Source of the DNA: Aeromicrobium sp.
GTDB taxonomy: Bacteria > Actinomycetota > Actinomycetes > Propionibacteriales > Nocardioidaceae
Assembly (NCBI GenBank): GCA_023257515.1
Contig: JALRCA010000164.1
Span: 1-48,674 of the forward strand
Reading direction: 5' to 3'
DNA: 48,674 nucleotides
Under the pieces are notes generated by a model. That model made no database searches. It was not told the DNA's origin and worked only from the letters and a program-made list of their open reading frames with translations. The translations under genes and the position numbers were made by a program. Positions within the stretch are counted from its first letter, which is position 1, and every line of letters starts with the position of its first letter. Below, piece after piece: positions 37,886 to 47,999 of this stretch.

Positions 37886-39667
37886 TCAACGGGTCGAGGC
37901 CCGCAGCCGACGGGCCAGACCACTGCCGCGCGCGCTGCGCCGGGCCACCGCGGCCAGCACCACCTCGGCCGTCCCGACGACCACGATCGAGGCCTTGGCG
38001 CGCGTGATGGCGGTGTAGAGAAGCTCGCGAGTCAGCACGAGCGAGTCCTCGTCCGGCAGCACCAGCGTGACGTGGTCGAACTCGCTGCCCTGGCTGCGGT
38101 GCACCGTGCTGGCGTAGGCCGTCTGTGCCGCGGCGAGACGGGCCGCGGCCACCGTCCGACCGGTGTCGAGCTCGACCGTCAACAGTCCGTCGGTCGAGGT
38201 CGCGATGCCGACGTCTCCGTTGTTGACGCCCAGCGCGGCGTCGTTGCGCGTGACCAGCACGGGCCGCCCGACGTACCAGGGCTGTGCGGGGTCCGGGTAG
38301 GTCCGGACGGCACGCTCGAGCTCGTCGTTCCAGCGAACGACCCCGGCCGGGCCGTCGCGGTGGGCGACGAGCAGCCGGTGCTCGCCCAGTATGGCGAGGC
38401 CACGCTGCGGGTCGTGGTCAGCGGCCGCCGCGGCGACGGCGCGGGCCTGCTCGAGCGGGCGGCCGCTCACGATGCTCGAGACGTCGGACGGGTCGACCAG
38501 ACGGACCTCGGCATGACCTGCGCCCAGGATCTCGAGCGCCGCCTCGCCGTCGCCGGCGACGACCGCTGCCGCGAGCTCGCCGATGGGTCCGGAGAAGCGG
38601 AAGCCGTGACGCAGGTGCGAGACGTGCGGACCGTCGGGGCCGCCGAGACCGTCGGCGACGTCGCGCAGGACAGCGCCCGCCTCGACCGAGGCGAGCTGCT
38701 CTGGGTCGCCGACCAGCACCAGTCGGCACGTCGTCGGGACCGCTTGCAGGAGCCGCTCCATCATGAGCAACGACACCATCGAGGTCTCGTCGACCACGAC
38801 CACGTCGTGGGCGAGCTTCTGGCCCGCATGGTGCTTGAACGCCGTCCGGTGATCGGGCCGGGGGCCGAGCAGGCGGTGCAGCGTGACGGCATCGAGCGAG
38901 CCGAGCCACGCTCGTTCGTCGTCGGTGAGCACCTCGGTGTCCGCAGCAGACCGGAGCGCCTCACGCATGCGGGCCGCCGCCTTGCCGGTGGGCGCGGCCA
39001 GCCCGATCGTGAGGGGACGGGTCGCGCCGACGGCGGCATGCTGCGAGGCCAGGGCCGCGAGCAGGCGTGCGATCGTCGTGGTCTTGCCGGTCCCCGGACC
39101 ACCCGTGACGACGCTGGTCCACGACCGTGCGGCGCGGTCGGCGGCCCCACGCTGGTCAGGGTTCTCGGCACCGGCGAACAGCCGGTCGAGGTCCTGGGCC
39201 AGGACCGCCTCGTCGACGGACGGCGGGGGGTGGGCCAACCGCTCGACGAGCCGCGCGCTGAGCGAGACCTCGAGCGCGTGGTAGCGACCGAGGGCGACCT
39301 GGTGGCCCTCGACGACCAGCACGCGCTGCGAGGACGCGGTCAACACGCTCGCGCGGACGCGGTCCGCCCACGCGTCGTGGTCGTCGACCTCGGCGGGCCA
39401 CGGGACGTCGGGGGCCTCGACGCGCAGGTCGTCGACGACGTGGTCGAGGTCGACGACGGAGGAGCCGAACCGGATGCCGCGCACCGCGAGCGCGAGCGCC
39501 AGCAGCACGAGCTCGTCGTCCTCGCTGAGGAGTCGCGCCATCGTGCGCGTGACGTGCAGGTCGGCCGCCGCCAGCAGCCCGGCACGATTGAGCGTGCCCA
39601 GCAGTCCCGAGGCATCGAGCACCTGGTCGCGGTCGAACGGATCGATCTCGTCGGGCTGGAGGGTCAT
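37886..39667 (-). CDS. recD: RecBCD helicase-nuclease subunit RecD
   Basis: A 593-residue superfamily 1B 5'-3' helicase. Walker A is GGPGTGKTTT with Lys195; motif II-like VVDETSMV follows, then GDPEQLASV, and near the end VHRSQGSEFDHV. This is the RecD layout, with its N-terminal domain contacting RecB. It partners with RecB and RecC in repairing double-strand breaks. The start overlaps the recB stop as ATGA, so it is the last gene of a recC-recB-recD operon. The longer upstream open frame was rejected because it only extends into recB. Confidence 0.93.
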   Translation of the reverse strand: MTLQPDEIDPFDRDQVLDASGLLGTLNRAGLLAAADLHVTRTMARLLSEDDELVLLALALAVRGIRFGSSVVDLDHVVDDLRVEAPDVPWPAEVDDHDAWADRVRASVLTASSQRVLVVEGHQVALGRYHALEVSLSARLVERLAHPPPSVDEAVLAQDLDRLFAGAENPDQRGAADRAARSWTSVVTGGPGTGKTTTIARLLAALASQHAAVGATRPLTIGLAAPTGKAAARMREALRSAADTEVLTDDERAWLGSLDAVTLHRLLGPRPDHRTAFKHHAGQKLAHDVVVVDETSMVSLLMMERLLQAVPTTCRLVLVGDPEQLASVEAGAVLRDVADGLGGPDGPHVSHLRHGFRFSGPIGELAAAVVAGDGEAALEILGAGHAEVRLVDPSDVSSIVSGRPLEQARAVAAAAADHDPQRGLAILGEHRLLVAHRDGPAGVVRWNDELERAVRTYPDPAQPWYVGRPVLVTRNDAALGVNNGDVGIATSTDGLLTVELDTGRTVAAARLAAAQTAYASTVHRSQGSEFDHVTLVLPDEDSLVLTRELLYTAITRAKASIVVVGTAEVVLAAVARRSARGSGLARRLRASTR

Positions 39668-42600
39668 CGTGCACCCCCGTCGAGCAGGTCGCTGAGGCCC
39701 AGCACGAGCGCCGTCGGCGGACGCCACGAGAAGACGCCGTAGGGCGTGCCGTCGGCCCCGCGGGGCACGTCGGCGCCGGTCATGCCGCGCACGAACAGGT
39801 AGAGCACGCCCGCCAGGTGCTGCTCCGGGTCGTACCCGCGCAGGCGCCAGCGCAGGAACCGGTGCTGCGCGACGGTGTAGAGCAGCGCCTGCAACGGGTA
39901 GGTCGTGTGCAGCATCGCCTCGGCGAGACGGTCCGGCGCGTACGCCTCGAGGCCGCCGTCCTCGCCCTCGAGCCGGTTCGTCTTGTGGTCGACGACGAGC
40001 GTGCGCAGGTCAGGCATGCGCATGAGCAGGTCGATCGAGCCGGTCAGGTAGCCGCGGAGGGTGCGGCTGCGCAGCATCGGGTCTCGCAGGGCGGCGGCGA
40101 AGGGGCGCAGCGGGTCGTCGCCCGCCAGGTGGGTGTCCATCAGGTCGGCGACGTCGCGCAGCGCCCCGGCCGCGACCTGGTCGGACCGGGCGCGGTCGCC
40201 GCCCGCGAGCGGCAGCTCGAAGTCCATCTCGCGGAACGGCTTGGCCGCGAGCGCCTCGCACAGCGTCATGTCGTCGACCAGCGGGCCCATCGGCGTGTGC
40301 AGCACGCCGACGAGGGCTGTCGTCAGCACCTCGGTGTCGACGTCGAGCGGGCGGTGCTCGAGCTGCTCGTCGACCCGTTGGGCGACCTCGGCGGCCAGGT
40401 CGGCGGCCTCGGGGTCGACGTCCTCGAGCACGCTGTGCACGAGCGTGCCGAGTGCCGCCCCGCCCACGAGCGAGGCCCACGGCGACGGACCCAGCGACGA
40501 CTCCGGCTGGGCCAGGGTCGTCACCTCGGACTCGTCGTCGGGCCCGGCGACGGTGGGTTCGCTCGCGACGGAGGCGTGGTCGTCGAGCCGCACGAGCGAG
40601 GTGTAGGACGTGCGGGTCCACGTCGTGTCGACGGCGCGGTCGAGCTCGCGCAGGACCAGGTCGGCGCGCTCGTCGCGGGTCGAGCCGGGCGTCGCCATGC
40701 GGGGCTCGAGTCGCTCGACGGCGGGGCCACCCCGCTCCTGCCACTCGCGCAGCCGCCCGACGGCGTCCACGTCCGACGGGAGCTCGAGCTGCTGGGGGAT
40801 CTCGGCGACGGCGGGGTCGGGCCGGAACAGCAGGCGGTGCAGCGCAGCGTTGCGAGCGTCCTTGGTCGGTGACCAGTGCAGCACGAGCCGACACTGCGCG
40901 CGGGTCATCGCGACGTAGAGCCGGCGCAGGCTCTCGCCGGCATCCTCGGTGCGCGCGACGCTCACCCGCTCGCGCCGACCGGGCCCGGACTCGCCTCCGA
41001 CGTCGAGGCTGCGCGCCCCGGTCTCGTCGTGGAACAGCACGACGTCGTCGGTGCCGACCCAGCGGTTGAACAGGTACGGCGCGTAGACGACGGGGTACTG
41101 CAGGCCCTTGCTGACGTGCGTGGTGACGATCTGCACGGCGTCGGCATCGCTGTCCAGACGACGGGTGCGCGCCGCGGCCTGGGCACCGTCGGCCCGTCGG
41201 TCGGCGAGCCAGCGCAGCAGGCCGGTGAGCCCGAGGCCGTGGTCGCGCGCGGCCTGCTGCAGGACGTGACCGACGTGCTCCAGGTCGGTGAGCACCCGAC
41301 GACCGCCGGTCGTGCGCAGGACTCGCTCGACGACGCGCTCGTCGCCGACGACGGCCTCGACGAGGCCCGCGACACCGCGGCTGCGCTGGATCTCGACGAG
41401 AGAGCGAAGCCGTCCCGCGACCTCGTCGGTGAGCTGCTCGGCCCGCTCGGCGAGCTCCGTGGCCGTGTGCCCCAGGAACGGTCCCATCGCGGCGCTGCGC
41501 ACGAGCCCGCTGCGGTGCGGGGACTCCATGACCGTCAGGAGGGTGACCCAGTGGTCGGCCGCCTCGCTGGTCAGCACGTCGGCACCGCCCCCGCGGACCG
41601 ACGCGATGCCGTGCGCCGTGAGCGCGGTGTGCAGGATCTCGGCGTCGCCGTGACGCTCCACGAGCACCGCGACGTCGCCGGGTCGGACGGGGCGTGGCCC
41701 GTCGCCGTCGTCGTAGGTGGCACGTCCGGCGAGGAGCGCCGAGATGTCGGCGGCGACGTCGCGGGCGATCGTGGTGCGGGCCTTCGCGATCCTGACGTCC
41801 GCGTCGGCGTCGACCCCGGCGTCGTCGCGCGTGAGGACGCGCAGGCGGAAGGCGGCGTCGTTGTCCGGGTCGACCAGGCGCGTGCCGTCCCGCTCGGTGC
41901 GCGCTGCGCGCACGACGATCTGCGGGTCGCCCAGCGCAGCGCCGCGCAGCACGGCGTCGATGCCGGCCACGAGCGGGGCGTCGCTGCGGTGGTTGACGAG
42001 CAGCGTGCGACGGTCGGTCGCCTGCCCGGCCGCCTGCAGGTAGGTCGCGACGTCGCCGCCACGGAAGGCGTAGATCGCCTGCTTGGGATCGCCGACGAGC
42101 ACCATCGTGGAGTGCCCCGAGAACGCTCGGTCGAGGATCTGCCACTGCACCGGGTCGGTGTCCTGGAACTCGTCGACGAGCACGATGCGCCAGCGCTCGC
42201 GCATGACCGTGCGGGCCGGGGCCGCCTCGTCCTGCAGCGCGTCGGCGAGGCGTTGCAGCAGGTCGTCGTACGACAACGTGCGGGCGGCCAGCCGTCGCCT
42301 GGCCGACTCCTCGCGCACCGCGGCGGCGAAGCGTCGTCGTAGGTCGGGAGTGGAGTCCTTCTCCGCGTCGACGGGGTGCAGCCGGGCAGCCGGGTCCGTG
42401 ACGGCGGCACCACCGAGACGCCGCGCCTCGGCGGGATCGAAGGGCGGCACGGCACCCCGCTTGACGAACCGCAGGTACAGGTCGGCGACGACCTCGTCGA
42501 CGACGTCGCCGTCGTCCTCGACGAGCGTCGTGCCGGGCTCGACGTCGCCCGTCGTGCCGAGGCTGCGCAGGACGGCGTGGCAGAAGCCGTGGGTGGTCGT

Positions 42601-42960
42601 GATCGTGGCCTCGTCGAAGCGGCCGACGGCGCGTCGCAGCCGCCGACGTCGGGCCGCGCGTTCGGCGTCGTCCGCGTCGAGCAGCAGGCGCAGCAGCGGG
42701 TCGTCGCCGGGCTCGATCGTGCCGGCCAGGGCGGCCTCGGCCTCGACGAGGCGTTCGCGCACGCGGTCGCGCAGCTCGGCGCTGGCCGCCCGCCCGAAGG
42801 TGACGACGAGCAGCTGGTCGAGCTCGGCGACGTCCTCGGCCACGAACCGGGTGACCAGTGCGGCGATGGCCCACGTCTTGCCGGTGCCGGCGCTGGCCTC
42901 GAGCAGGGTGGTGCCGGTGGGCAGGGGATCCTGGATGCGGAACTCCGCGAGGTCGCTCAC
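39664..42960 (-). CDS. recB: RecBCD helicase-nuclease subunit RecB
   Basis: A 1098-residue superfamily 1A 3'-5' helicase with a C-terminal nuclease. The N-terminal Walker A is EASAGTGKTW with Lys28; VLVDEFQDTDPVQW is motif II. The C-terminal nuclease signature is VVDHKT with Asp991 and Lys993, so the RecB nuclease is probably active. Length matches RecB (about 1100-1200). The GTG start at 42960 overlaps the recC stop as GTGA. The longer open frame reaching 43395 is an antisense extension within recC and was not used. Confidence 0.94.
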   Translation of the reverse strand: MSDLAEFRIQDPLPTGTTLLEASAGTGKTWAIAALVTRFVAEDVAELDQLLVVTFGRAASAELRDRVRERLVEAEAALAGTIEPGDDPLLRLLLDADDAERAARRRRLRRAVGRFDEATITTTHGFCHAVLRSLGTTGDVEPGTTLVEDDGDVVDEVVADLYLRFVKRGAVPPFDPAEARRLGGAAVTDPAARLHPVDAEKDSTPDLRRRFAAAVREESARRRLAARTLSYDDLLQRLADALQDEAAPARTVMRERWRIVLVDEFQDTDPVQWQILDRAFSGHSTMVLVGDPKQAIYAFRGGDVATYLQAAGQATDRRTLLVNHRSDAPLVAGIDAVLRGAALGDPQIVVRAARTERDGTRLVDPDNDAAFRLRVLTRDDAGVDADADVRIAKARTTIARDVAADISALLAGRATYDDGDGPRPVRPGDVAVLVERHGDAEILHTALTAHGIASVRGGGADVLTSEAADHWVTLLTVMESPHRSGLVRSAAMGPFLGHTATELAERAEQLTDEVAGRLRSLVEIQRSRGVAGLVEAVVGDERVVERVLRTTGGRRVLTDLEHVGHVLQQAARDHGLGLTGLLRWLADRRADGAQAAARTRRLDSDADAVQIVTTHVSKGLQYPVVYAPYLFNRWVGTDDVVLFHDETGARSLDVGGESGPGRRERVSVARTEDAGESLRRLYVAMTRAQCRLVLHWSPTKDARNAALHRLLFRPDPAVAEIPQQLELPSDVDAVGRLREWQERGGPAVERLEPRMATPGSTRDERADLVLRELDRAVDTTWTRTSYTSLVRLDDHASVASEPTVAGPDDESEVTTLAQPESSLGPSPWASLVGGAALGTLVHSVLEDVDPEAADLAAEVAQRVDEQLEHRPLDVDTEVLTTALVGVLHTPMGPLVDDMTLCEALAAKPFREMDFELPLAGGDRARSDQVAAGALRDVADLMDTHLAGDDPLRPFAAALRDPMLRSRTLRGYLTGSIDLLMRMPDLRTLVVDHKTNRLEGEDGGLEAYAPDRLAEAMLHTTYPLQALLYTVAQHRFLRWRLRGYDPEQHLAGVLYLFVRGMTGADVPRGADGTPYGVFSWRPPTALVLGLSDLLDGGAR

Positions 42961-45900
42961 GTCAGCTCCCACCGGTCCAGCAGGGGCGTCCAGAGGCGGA
43001 GGGCGTGCTGGTCCATGCCGCGGTCCTGCAGCGCGCGCAACGAGGCCTCCGGCCCGAACGCCAGCACGTGGTACGGGTCGTCGTCTTCCTTCATGAAGCC
43101 CTTGAACCGGTCGCTCACCCACTCGCGCTCGGCCGCCTTGAGCGCGACCTGGGGCTTGTTCGTGCGCAGGCCGTCGGCGAGCGCCTGCGAGGTCCTGATT
43201 GGCAGGGGCAGGGGCTCGGCCAGGCCGAGCGCGCGCAGGTCGAGCAGCTCGGCCAGCAGCGCGAGCGCCTCGGAGGGGCTCGGCGGGCTCAGCACGCCGA
43301 CGCCGGGCCCGTAGCGGAAGCCGCGCCCGACCCGGCCGACCAGCCGGAACGGCACGGGGTGGCCCGCGGCTGCGAGCGCCAGCACGTCGACCCACGTCGT
43401 CGTCAGCCGGGCTCCCTGCACCTTGGACGGCGTGACCCGCAGCCCGTGGTCCGGGTGCAGGTCGGTGACGGTGCCGACCACCCGACGCCCGTCCGGCAGC
43501 ACGACGTCGAGGTCGCGGCTCGTGGCGGGCTCGTCACGGTGGGCCAGGGTGTAGTAAGCAGTCAGCTCATCGCGCAATCCTTCGAGCAAGTCGCTGCCAA
43601 GCTTGAACGGCGGCACTAGACCCAGTCGCCGCACGTCATTCTCAGCGCTCTGTCCCTCGGTACCGGCCAGAATCGCCTTGAGCACCTGGGTCTTGACCTG
43701 CCATTGCTGCAGGTGGTCGAGGGTGAGCGGGATGGCGTCGTCGAGGGCCTCGGCGTCGCGCACGAGCGTGACGTCGAGCCGGGTGCGGAAGAACTCGCGC
43801 ACGGGGTGGGTCACGAACGACCGCAGCTCGTCGAGCGTGACGACGTCGTCGCGCACGACTGGCAGGCCGTCGGGCAGCAGCGGCCCGGGGCGCTCCGTCG
43901 GTCGGCCGAGCGCCCGGGCCCCGGCGAACCCGGCGCGGTCGAAGCTGAACGACCGGCCCGGCACGATGCCGCCGACGACGAACGATCGCGGGTCGAACGC
44001 CTGCAGCGGGTGGTGCACCAGCACGTGGTCACGCGCCCCGAGCGCGGTGCGATCGAGCTGGTCGAGCAGCTCGCCGACCGGCGTCGCGGGTGGCACCTCG
44101 CGGCCCGTGTGCTCGCTCGCACCGGTGTAGGTGATGACGAGGTGCTCGGTCGCCGAGAGGACGGCGTCGAGGAACAGCTGGCGGTCCTCGGCGGCCGCGT
44201 CGCGCTCGCCGACGAGGGGGTGACGCGCGAGCACGTCGTCGCCGAGCGGGGTCGGGGTGCGGGGGAACGAGTCGCCGTCGAGCCCGAGCAGGCACACGAC
44301 GCGGTGCGGCACCGAGCGCATCGGCACCATCGTGCAGACGGTGAGCGACCCGGTGCGGAAGTTGGCACGCGTCGGCCGCGCGGCGAACAGGTCGTCGAGC
44401 AGGGCGCCGATCTCGACCACCGTCAGCTGCCCGCTGCCGTGGTCCGCGCCGCCGAGCTCGGCCAGCCCGCGCAGGACCTGGTCGATCTGCCAGGCGTCGC
44501 GGTAGGTGGTGTCGGTGAGCGCTTGGACCGCGTGGGTCAGTCGCGCGAGCCAGTCGGTGCGCGAGGTGGGCCTGGAGGCCGCCTCGAGCACGCCGCCGAG
44601 GCGAGAGATCGCCTCGCTGAGCCGTCCGACGAGATCGACCCCGGTGCTGGCGAGGTCGTCGACGGGCAGCACGCCACCGGGTCGTGGACCGTCCTGGTCC
44701 TCGGGCGCCACGGCGACGCCGGTGAGCAGCCGGTCGAGCCCGGCGCGCCAGGTGTTCTGCTCGAGACCGTCGAGACCCCACGCCCCGCGGGCCTCGGCGT
44801 CGAGGCCCCAGCGCACGGCGGTCACGACCGTCCACTCGTCGATCTGCTCGAGGTCGTCGTCGCTGAGCCCGAACCGGCGACGCACCGGCGCAAGACCGAG
44901 CAGGTCGCGCACCTCGGTGACGCTCGTGCGACGACCGGCCGCGATCGAGACGATCTTGCGCAGCGCCTCGGCCACGGGGTTGACGGTGCCGGCGGCGCGG
45001 TCGGCGAGCCGGACCCGCAGCTGGTGGCCGGGGTGGTCGACGCCCTCGACGACGTCGAGCCCGAACGCCGCCTCGATCAGCGGCGCGTAGGTCTCGACGT
45101 CGGGACACATGACGAGCACGTCGCGCGGCTCGAGCGTGGGGTCGTCGGCGAGGAGCCCGACGACGACCTCGCGCAGCACGTCGACCTGGCGTGCGGGGCC
45201 GTGGCAGGCGTGGACCTGGACGCTCGCGTCGTCGACGCGCACCTCGCGTCCGGCTCCCCCGTCGACGTCGCCGGCCAGGTCGCGCTGCAGCTGTCCGAGC
45301 AGTGTGTCGGGGCGCTCGGGCGACGGCAGGTGCTCGACCACCGGCTCGGCCGGGAGCGCGAGCAGGGCGTGCTGGAGCTCGGTGACGTCGCGCGCCGAGG
45401 CGGTGACGAAGGCGTTGCCCGTCTCCGGCACCTCGACCTCGGCCCGCTCGACCCGCCCGCCGACCGAGCTCGTCGACGCCTCCCACCGCACCCGCGACGG
45501 GTGCGGCAACCACAGGTGGACGTCGCGCCGCTCCCCCAACGCCGCGACGACGTCGAGCTCGGCGGCCGGCATGCGGGTGTGCCCGACGAACGAGAGCCGC
45601 TGCGGCAGATCCGGGTCGAGCGACCCGTCGCGCAAACCCGCTGCAGCAGCCTGGAGCCGCCGGTCCGGCGACGGCCACCCCGTGAGTCGCTGGGAGACGC
45701 GGCGCCACACCTCGGCCTGCCACAGGTGCGCCTGCGGCAGGACGCGGCCGAGGCCGTCGGTGTCGTGGCCCGCGTCCCACTCCTGCACCATCCAGGGCCG
45801 CTGGACCGCGTAGCCGTGCAGCAGCGACGCCGTGCGTCGCGCCGTGGAGTACCGCCTGCTGCGACGCAGCGCCTCGTCGGCGGGGTCCATGCCGCGACCG

Positions 45901-46253
45901 ACGTGCCGCGCGACGATCTGCAGCCACTCCTCGTCGATCGCCTCGTCGATGACGTCGAGCACGGTCCACGCGAGACGTCCCGGCGCCCACGGGTCGTCGC
46001 GCTGGCGGTCGGTCAGGTCGGAGATCAGGTGCGCGGGCCGCACGAAGTCGATGCCGGCGCAGATGCCGTCCTCGCGACCGTCGGCCGTGCCGAGGCGGTG
46101 GCTGATCGTCTGGGCGAGCCACCGCTCCACGCCGTTGGCCGCGACGACGACGAGCTCGTGCTCGAACGGGTCCTCCGGCGGCTGGGCGAGCAGCTGCGCG
46201 AGTCCGTCCGCCAGCACGTCCGCCCGCTCGGCGCGGTGGATCGTCAGCGGCAT
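42957..46253 (-). CDS. recC: RecBCD helicase-nuclease subunit RecC
   Basis: A 1098-residue subunit that splits the DNA strands and, in E. coli, recognises Chi. The start [20 protein letters not shown] and [14 protein letters not shown] match RecC, as do [16 protein letters not shown] and the [14 protein letters not shown] segment. It is the first gene of a recC-recB-recD operon; TAGGTT ends 6 bases before its ATG, suggesting a leaderless mRNA. A patch at about 43560-43690 has lower GC and less typical codons than the rest. Chi sites of this lineage are not known to me. Confidence 0.93.
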   Translation of the reverse strand: MPLTIHRAERADVLADGLAQLLAQPPEDPFEHELVVVAANGVERWLAQTISHRLGTADGREDGICAGIDFVRPAHLISDLTDRQRDDPWAPGRLAWTVLDVIDEAIDEEWLQIVARHVGRGMDPADEALRRSRRYSTARRTASLLHGYAVQRPWMVQEWDAGHDTDGLGRVLPQAHLWQAEVWRRVSQRLTGWPSPDRRLQAAAAGLRDGSLDPDLPQRLSFVGHTRMPAAELDVVAALGERRDVHLWLPHPSRVRWEASTSSVGGRVERAEVEVPETGNAFVTASARDVTELQHALLALPAEPVVEHLPSPERPDTLLGQLQRDLAGDVDGGAGREVRVDDASVQVHACHGPARQVDVLREVVVGLLADDPTLEPRDVLVMCPDVETYAPLIEAAFGLDVVEGVDHPGHQLRVRLADRAAGTVNPVAEALRKIVSIAAGRRTSVTEVRDLLGLAPVRRRFGLSDDDLEQIDEWTVVTAVRWGLDAEARGAWGLDGLEQNTWRAGLDRLLTGVAVAPEDQDGPRPGGVLPVDDLASTGVDLVGRLSEAISRLGGVLEAASRPTSRTDWLARLTHAVQALTDTTYRDAWQIDQVLRGLAELGGADHGSGQLTVVEIGALLDDLFAARPTRANFRTGSLTVCTMVPMRSVPHRVVCLLGLDGDSFPRTPTPLGDDVLARHPLVGERDAAAEDRQLFLDAVLSATEHLVITYTGASEHTGREVPPATPVGELLDQLDRTALGARDHVLVHHPLQAFDPRSFVVGGIVPGRSFSFDRAGFAGARALGRPTERPGPLLPDGLPVVRDDVVTLDELRSFVTHPVREFFRTRLDVTLVRDAEALDDAIPLTLDHLQQWQVKTQVLKAILAGTEGQSAENDVRRLGLVPPFKLGSDLLEGLRDELTAYYTLAHRDEPATSRDLDVVLPDGRRVVGTVTDLHPDHGLRVTPSKVQGARLTTTWVDVLALAAAGHPVPFRLVGRVGRGFRYGPGVGVLSPPSPSEALALLAELLDLRALGLAEPLPLPIRTSQALADGLRTNKPQVALKAAEREWVSDRFKGFMKEDDDPYHVLAFGPEASLRALQDRGMDQHALRLWTPLLDRWELT

Positions 46254-46259
46254 GGGACG

Positions 46260-46265
46260 AACCTA
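46260..46265 (-). promoter_or_regulatory. Putative -10 box of the recCBD operon
   Basis: TAGGTT on the minus strand ends 6 bases before the recC ATG at 46253. Confidence 0.5.
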
Positions 46266-46335
46266 CGGCCTGGCACCGACGCTGTCTGCGGGTGCTCGCC
46301 GTGCCGGTCCGATCGACCAGCGCGAGACTGGTGGC

Positions 46336-46707
46336 ATGCCCGTCGAGTCCAAGACCTGCGTCGCGTGTGGTCGCCGGATCGAGTGGCGCAAGAAGTGGGC
46401 CCGGGACTGGGAGAACGTCAAGTACTGCAGCGACGGCTGCCGCCGCCGCGGCGTCTCGAAGGTCGATCAGCAGCTCGAGTCGACGATCCTCGACCTGCTC
46501 GCCCAGCGAGGCACGGGCAAGACGATCTGTCCCTCGGACGCTGCACGCCAGGTCGGCAGCGAGGACGGCTGGCGCGACCTGATGGAGCCGGCGCGCCGCG
46601 CCGCCCGCCGACTCGTCGATCGCGGCGAGGTCGAGATCACCCAGGCCGGCCACGTCGTCGACCCATCGACCGCCAAGGGCCCGATCCGCATCCGCCGCGT
46701 GCGCTGA
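46336..46707 (+). CDS. DUF2256 and DUF3253 fused protein
   Basis: A 123-residue cytosolic protein. The first 40 residues hold a zinc-binding pattern: [14 protein letters not shown] and then VKYCSDGCR, matching DUF2256. The rest matches DUF3253, a small winged-helix-like domain ([35 protein letters not shown]). The function of both is unknown; DNA or RNA binding is possible. The ATG at 46336 was chosen because the zinc motif follows directly and GAGACT ends 6 bases upstream. Divergent from recC. Confidence 0.82.
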   Translation: MPVESKTCVACGRRIEWRKKWARDWENVKYCSDGCRRRGVSKVDQQLESTILDLLAQRGTGKTICPSDAARQVGSEDGWRDLMEPARRAARRLVDRGEVEITQAGHVVDPSTAKGPIRIRRVR

Positions 46708-46738
46708 GCCCGCAGCGCCACCGCGTGGACCGATCGTC

Positions 46739-46744
46739 TAGCGT
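46739..46744 (+). promoter_or_regulatory. Putative -10 box, zinc-ribbon protein gene
   Basis: TAGCGT ends 8 bases before the GTG start at 46753. Confidence 0.4.
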
Positions 46745-46752
46745 CAGGAGTC

Positions 46753-47292
46753 GTGGCCAAGCTCCTCCCCCAGTTCGCCCGGTGGACCCCGGCAGCCCTC
46801 GAGGTCCTGCGTGAGACCGCATCGCGCTACGGCGCCGTGATCACGGTCTCCGACCTCGCCGACGAGGTCGTGCGCCGCAGCCGCGTCGAGTCCCCCACGT
46901 CGCGCCGCACCTGGCTGACGGACTGGCTCGAGATCACGGCCCTCGCGGCCGAGCGCGCCGGCGACCCGCCACTGACCTCGCTGGCCGTGCAGCGCGACGG
47001 CACCGTCGGAGACGCCTACGGCCGCGCCGTCCTCGCGGCGACCGGCGACCTGGTCAAGGACGTCGAGCAACGCGCCGCCGAGGACCGTCTGCGCTGCTAC
47101 CAGGCCCTCGCCACCGACCTCCCCGCCGACGGTGGCACGCCCCGCCCGGCCAAGCCACGACGCGCGTCATCGTCCAGCGGCACCCCGCGCGCCGGCCGCG
47201 CGACCCCGAAGGTCGAGCCGCGTCCGGTCAAGATCTGCCCGACGTGCTTCACCGCGCTCCCGGCCAACGGGATCTGCGACATGTGCGACTGA
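46753..47292 (+). CDS. Hypothetical protein with C-terminal zinc ribbon
   Basis: A 179-residue protein that I do not recognise beyond its ends. The N-terminal 110 residues are helical and polar, without membrane segments (RWTPAALEVLRETASRYG, LADEVVRRSRVES). A basic, Ser/Pro-rich linker (about 125-160) leads to a C-terminal zinc ribbon with paired cysteines in KICPTCFTALPANGICDMC. The GTG start at 46753 follows AGGAG. The gene is convergent with the DHFR-family gene, 6 bases away. A nucleic-acid-binding role would be inference. Confidence 0.65.
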   Translation: MAKLLPQFARWTPAALEVLRETASRYGAVITVSDLADEVVRRSRVESPTSRRTWLTDWLEITALAAERAGDPPLTSLAVQRDGTVGDAYGRAVLAATGDLVKDVEQRAAEDRLRCYQALATDLPADGGTPRPAKPRRASSSSGTPRAGRATPKVEPRPVKICPTCFTALPANGICDMCD

Positions 47293-47298
47293 GTCCGC

Positions 47299-47943
47299 TC
47301 AGCCCTTGCGGGTGAGCAGCAAGTGCGTGACGCCGCTCGGCGAAGACGTCGCCTCGACGTCGTAGTCCTGCTCGAGCCCCCCAAGTCCGTCCCATAGTCG
47401 CGACCCCCGCCCGAGCACGATCGGTGTCTGCGCGACATGCAGGTGGTCGATGAGTCGTGCCTCGAGGAACTGCCTCACCGTGTGGGCTCCGCCGCCAATC
47501 CGGACGTCGAGCTCACCAGCCGCCTCCCGCGCGACCTCGAGCGCCTCAGCCCCGCCGGCGTCGAGGAAGTGGAACGTCGTCCCACCCTCCATCTCGATCG
47601 GCGACCGCGGCCGGTGCGTCAGGATGAACGTCGGCGTGTGGAACGGCGGGTTCGGCCCCCACCAGCCCCGCCACTCAGGGTCGTCCTGCCACCCCGGAGG
47701 CCCGAACTTGTTGGCGCCCATGATCTCAGCACCGATGCCGATATCGGTCTGCTGCGCAAACGCATCGTCGACACCCATCGAGCCACCGTCCTGGCCGAAC
47801 ATCGTCCGCCCGAACCGCGTGGCGAACATCCACTCGTGCAGCCGGTGCCCGGCGTGCCCCATCGGCTGGTCGAGCGACTGAGGCTCCCCCGCGGCGAAGC
47901 CGTCGAGTGAGATTGAGAAGTTGTGGACGCGGGCGAGGGTCAT
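47299..47943 (-). CDS. RibD C-terminal/DHFR-fold reductase
   Basis: A 214-residue protein of the dihydrofolate reductase superfamily (RibD C-terminal domain type), an NADPH-dependent reductase of unknown substrate. The family marks are the start VHNFSISLDGFAAGE, IMGANKFGPPGW, FILTHRPRSP, and the NADPH loop VRIGGGAHTVRQFLEARLIDHLH. The ATG at 47943 lies one base from a perfect palindrome. It is divergent from the HNH endonuclease gene. Confidence 0.88.
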   Translation of the reverse strand: MTLARVHNFSISLDGFAAGEPQSLDQPMGHAGHRLHEWMFATRFGRTMFGQDGGSMGVDDAFAQQTDIGIGAEIMGANKFGPPGWQDDPEWRGWWGPNPPFHTPTFILTHRPRSPIEMEGGTTFHFLDAGGAEALEVAREAAGELDVRIGGGAHTVRQFLEARLIDHLHVAQTPIVLGRGSRLWDGLGGLEQDYDVEATSSPSGVTHLLLTRKG

Positions 47944-47944
47944 G

Positions 47945-47961
47945 TCGGAGTCCTACTCCGA
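47945..47961. promoter_or_regulatory. Palindrome at the reductase gene start
   Basis: TCGGAGT-CCT-ACTCCGA is a perfect 7+3+7 inverted repeat one base upstream of the reductase ATG. Within it the minus strand reads TAGGAC 6 bases before the start, so it may combine a leaderless promoter with an operator. Confidence 0.45.
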
Positions 47962-47999
47962 TTCGGACCTCGGTGTCTACGAGCATGTCAGGATGGCGC

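Noticed and set aside
40010-42874. 954-codon minus-strand open frame within recB
   Set aside because: It is out of frame with recB motifs and consists of Arg-rich low complexity.
39664-43395. RecB with a start at 43395
   Set aside because: The extension lies inside recC and has no RecB homology. The GTG at 42960, overlapping the recC stop, directly precedes the Walker A motif.
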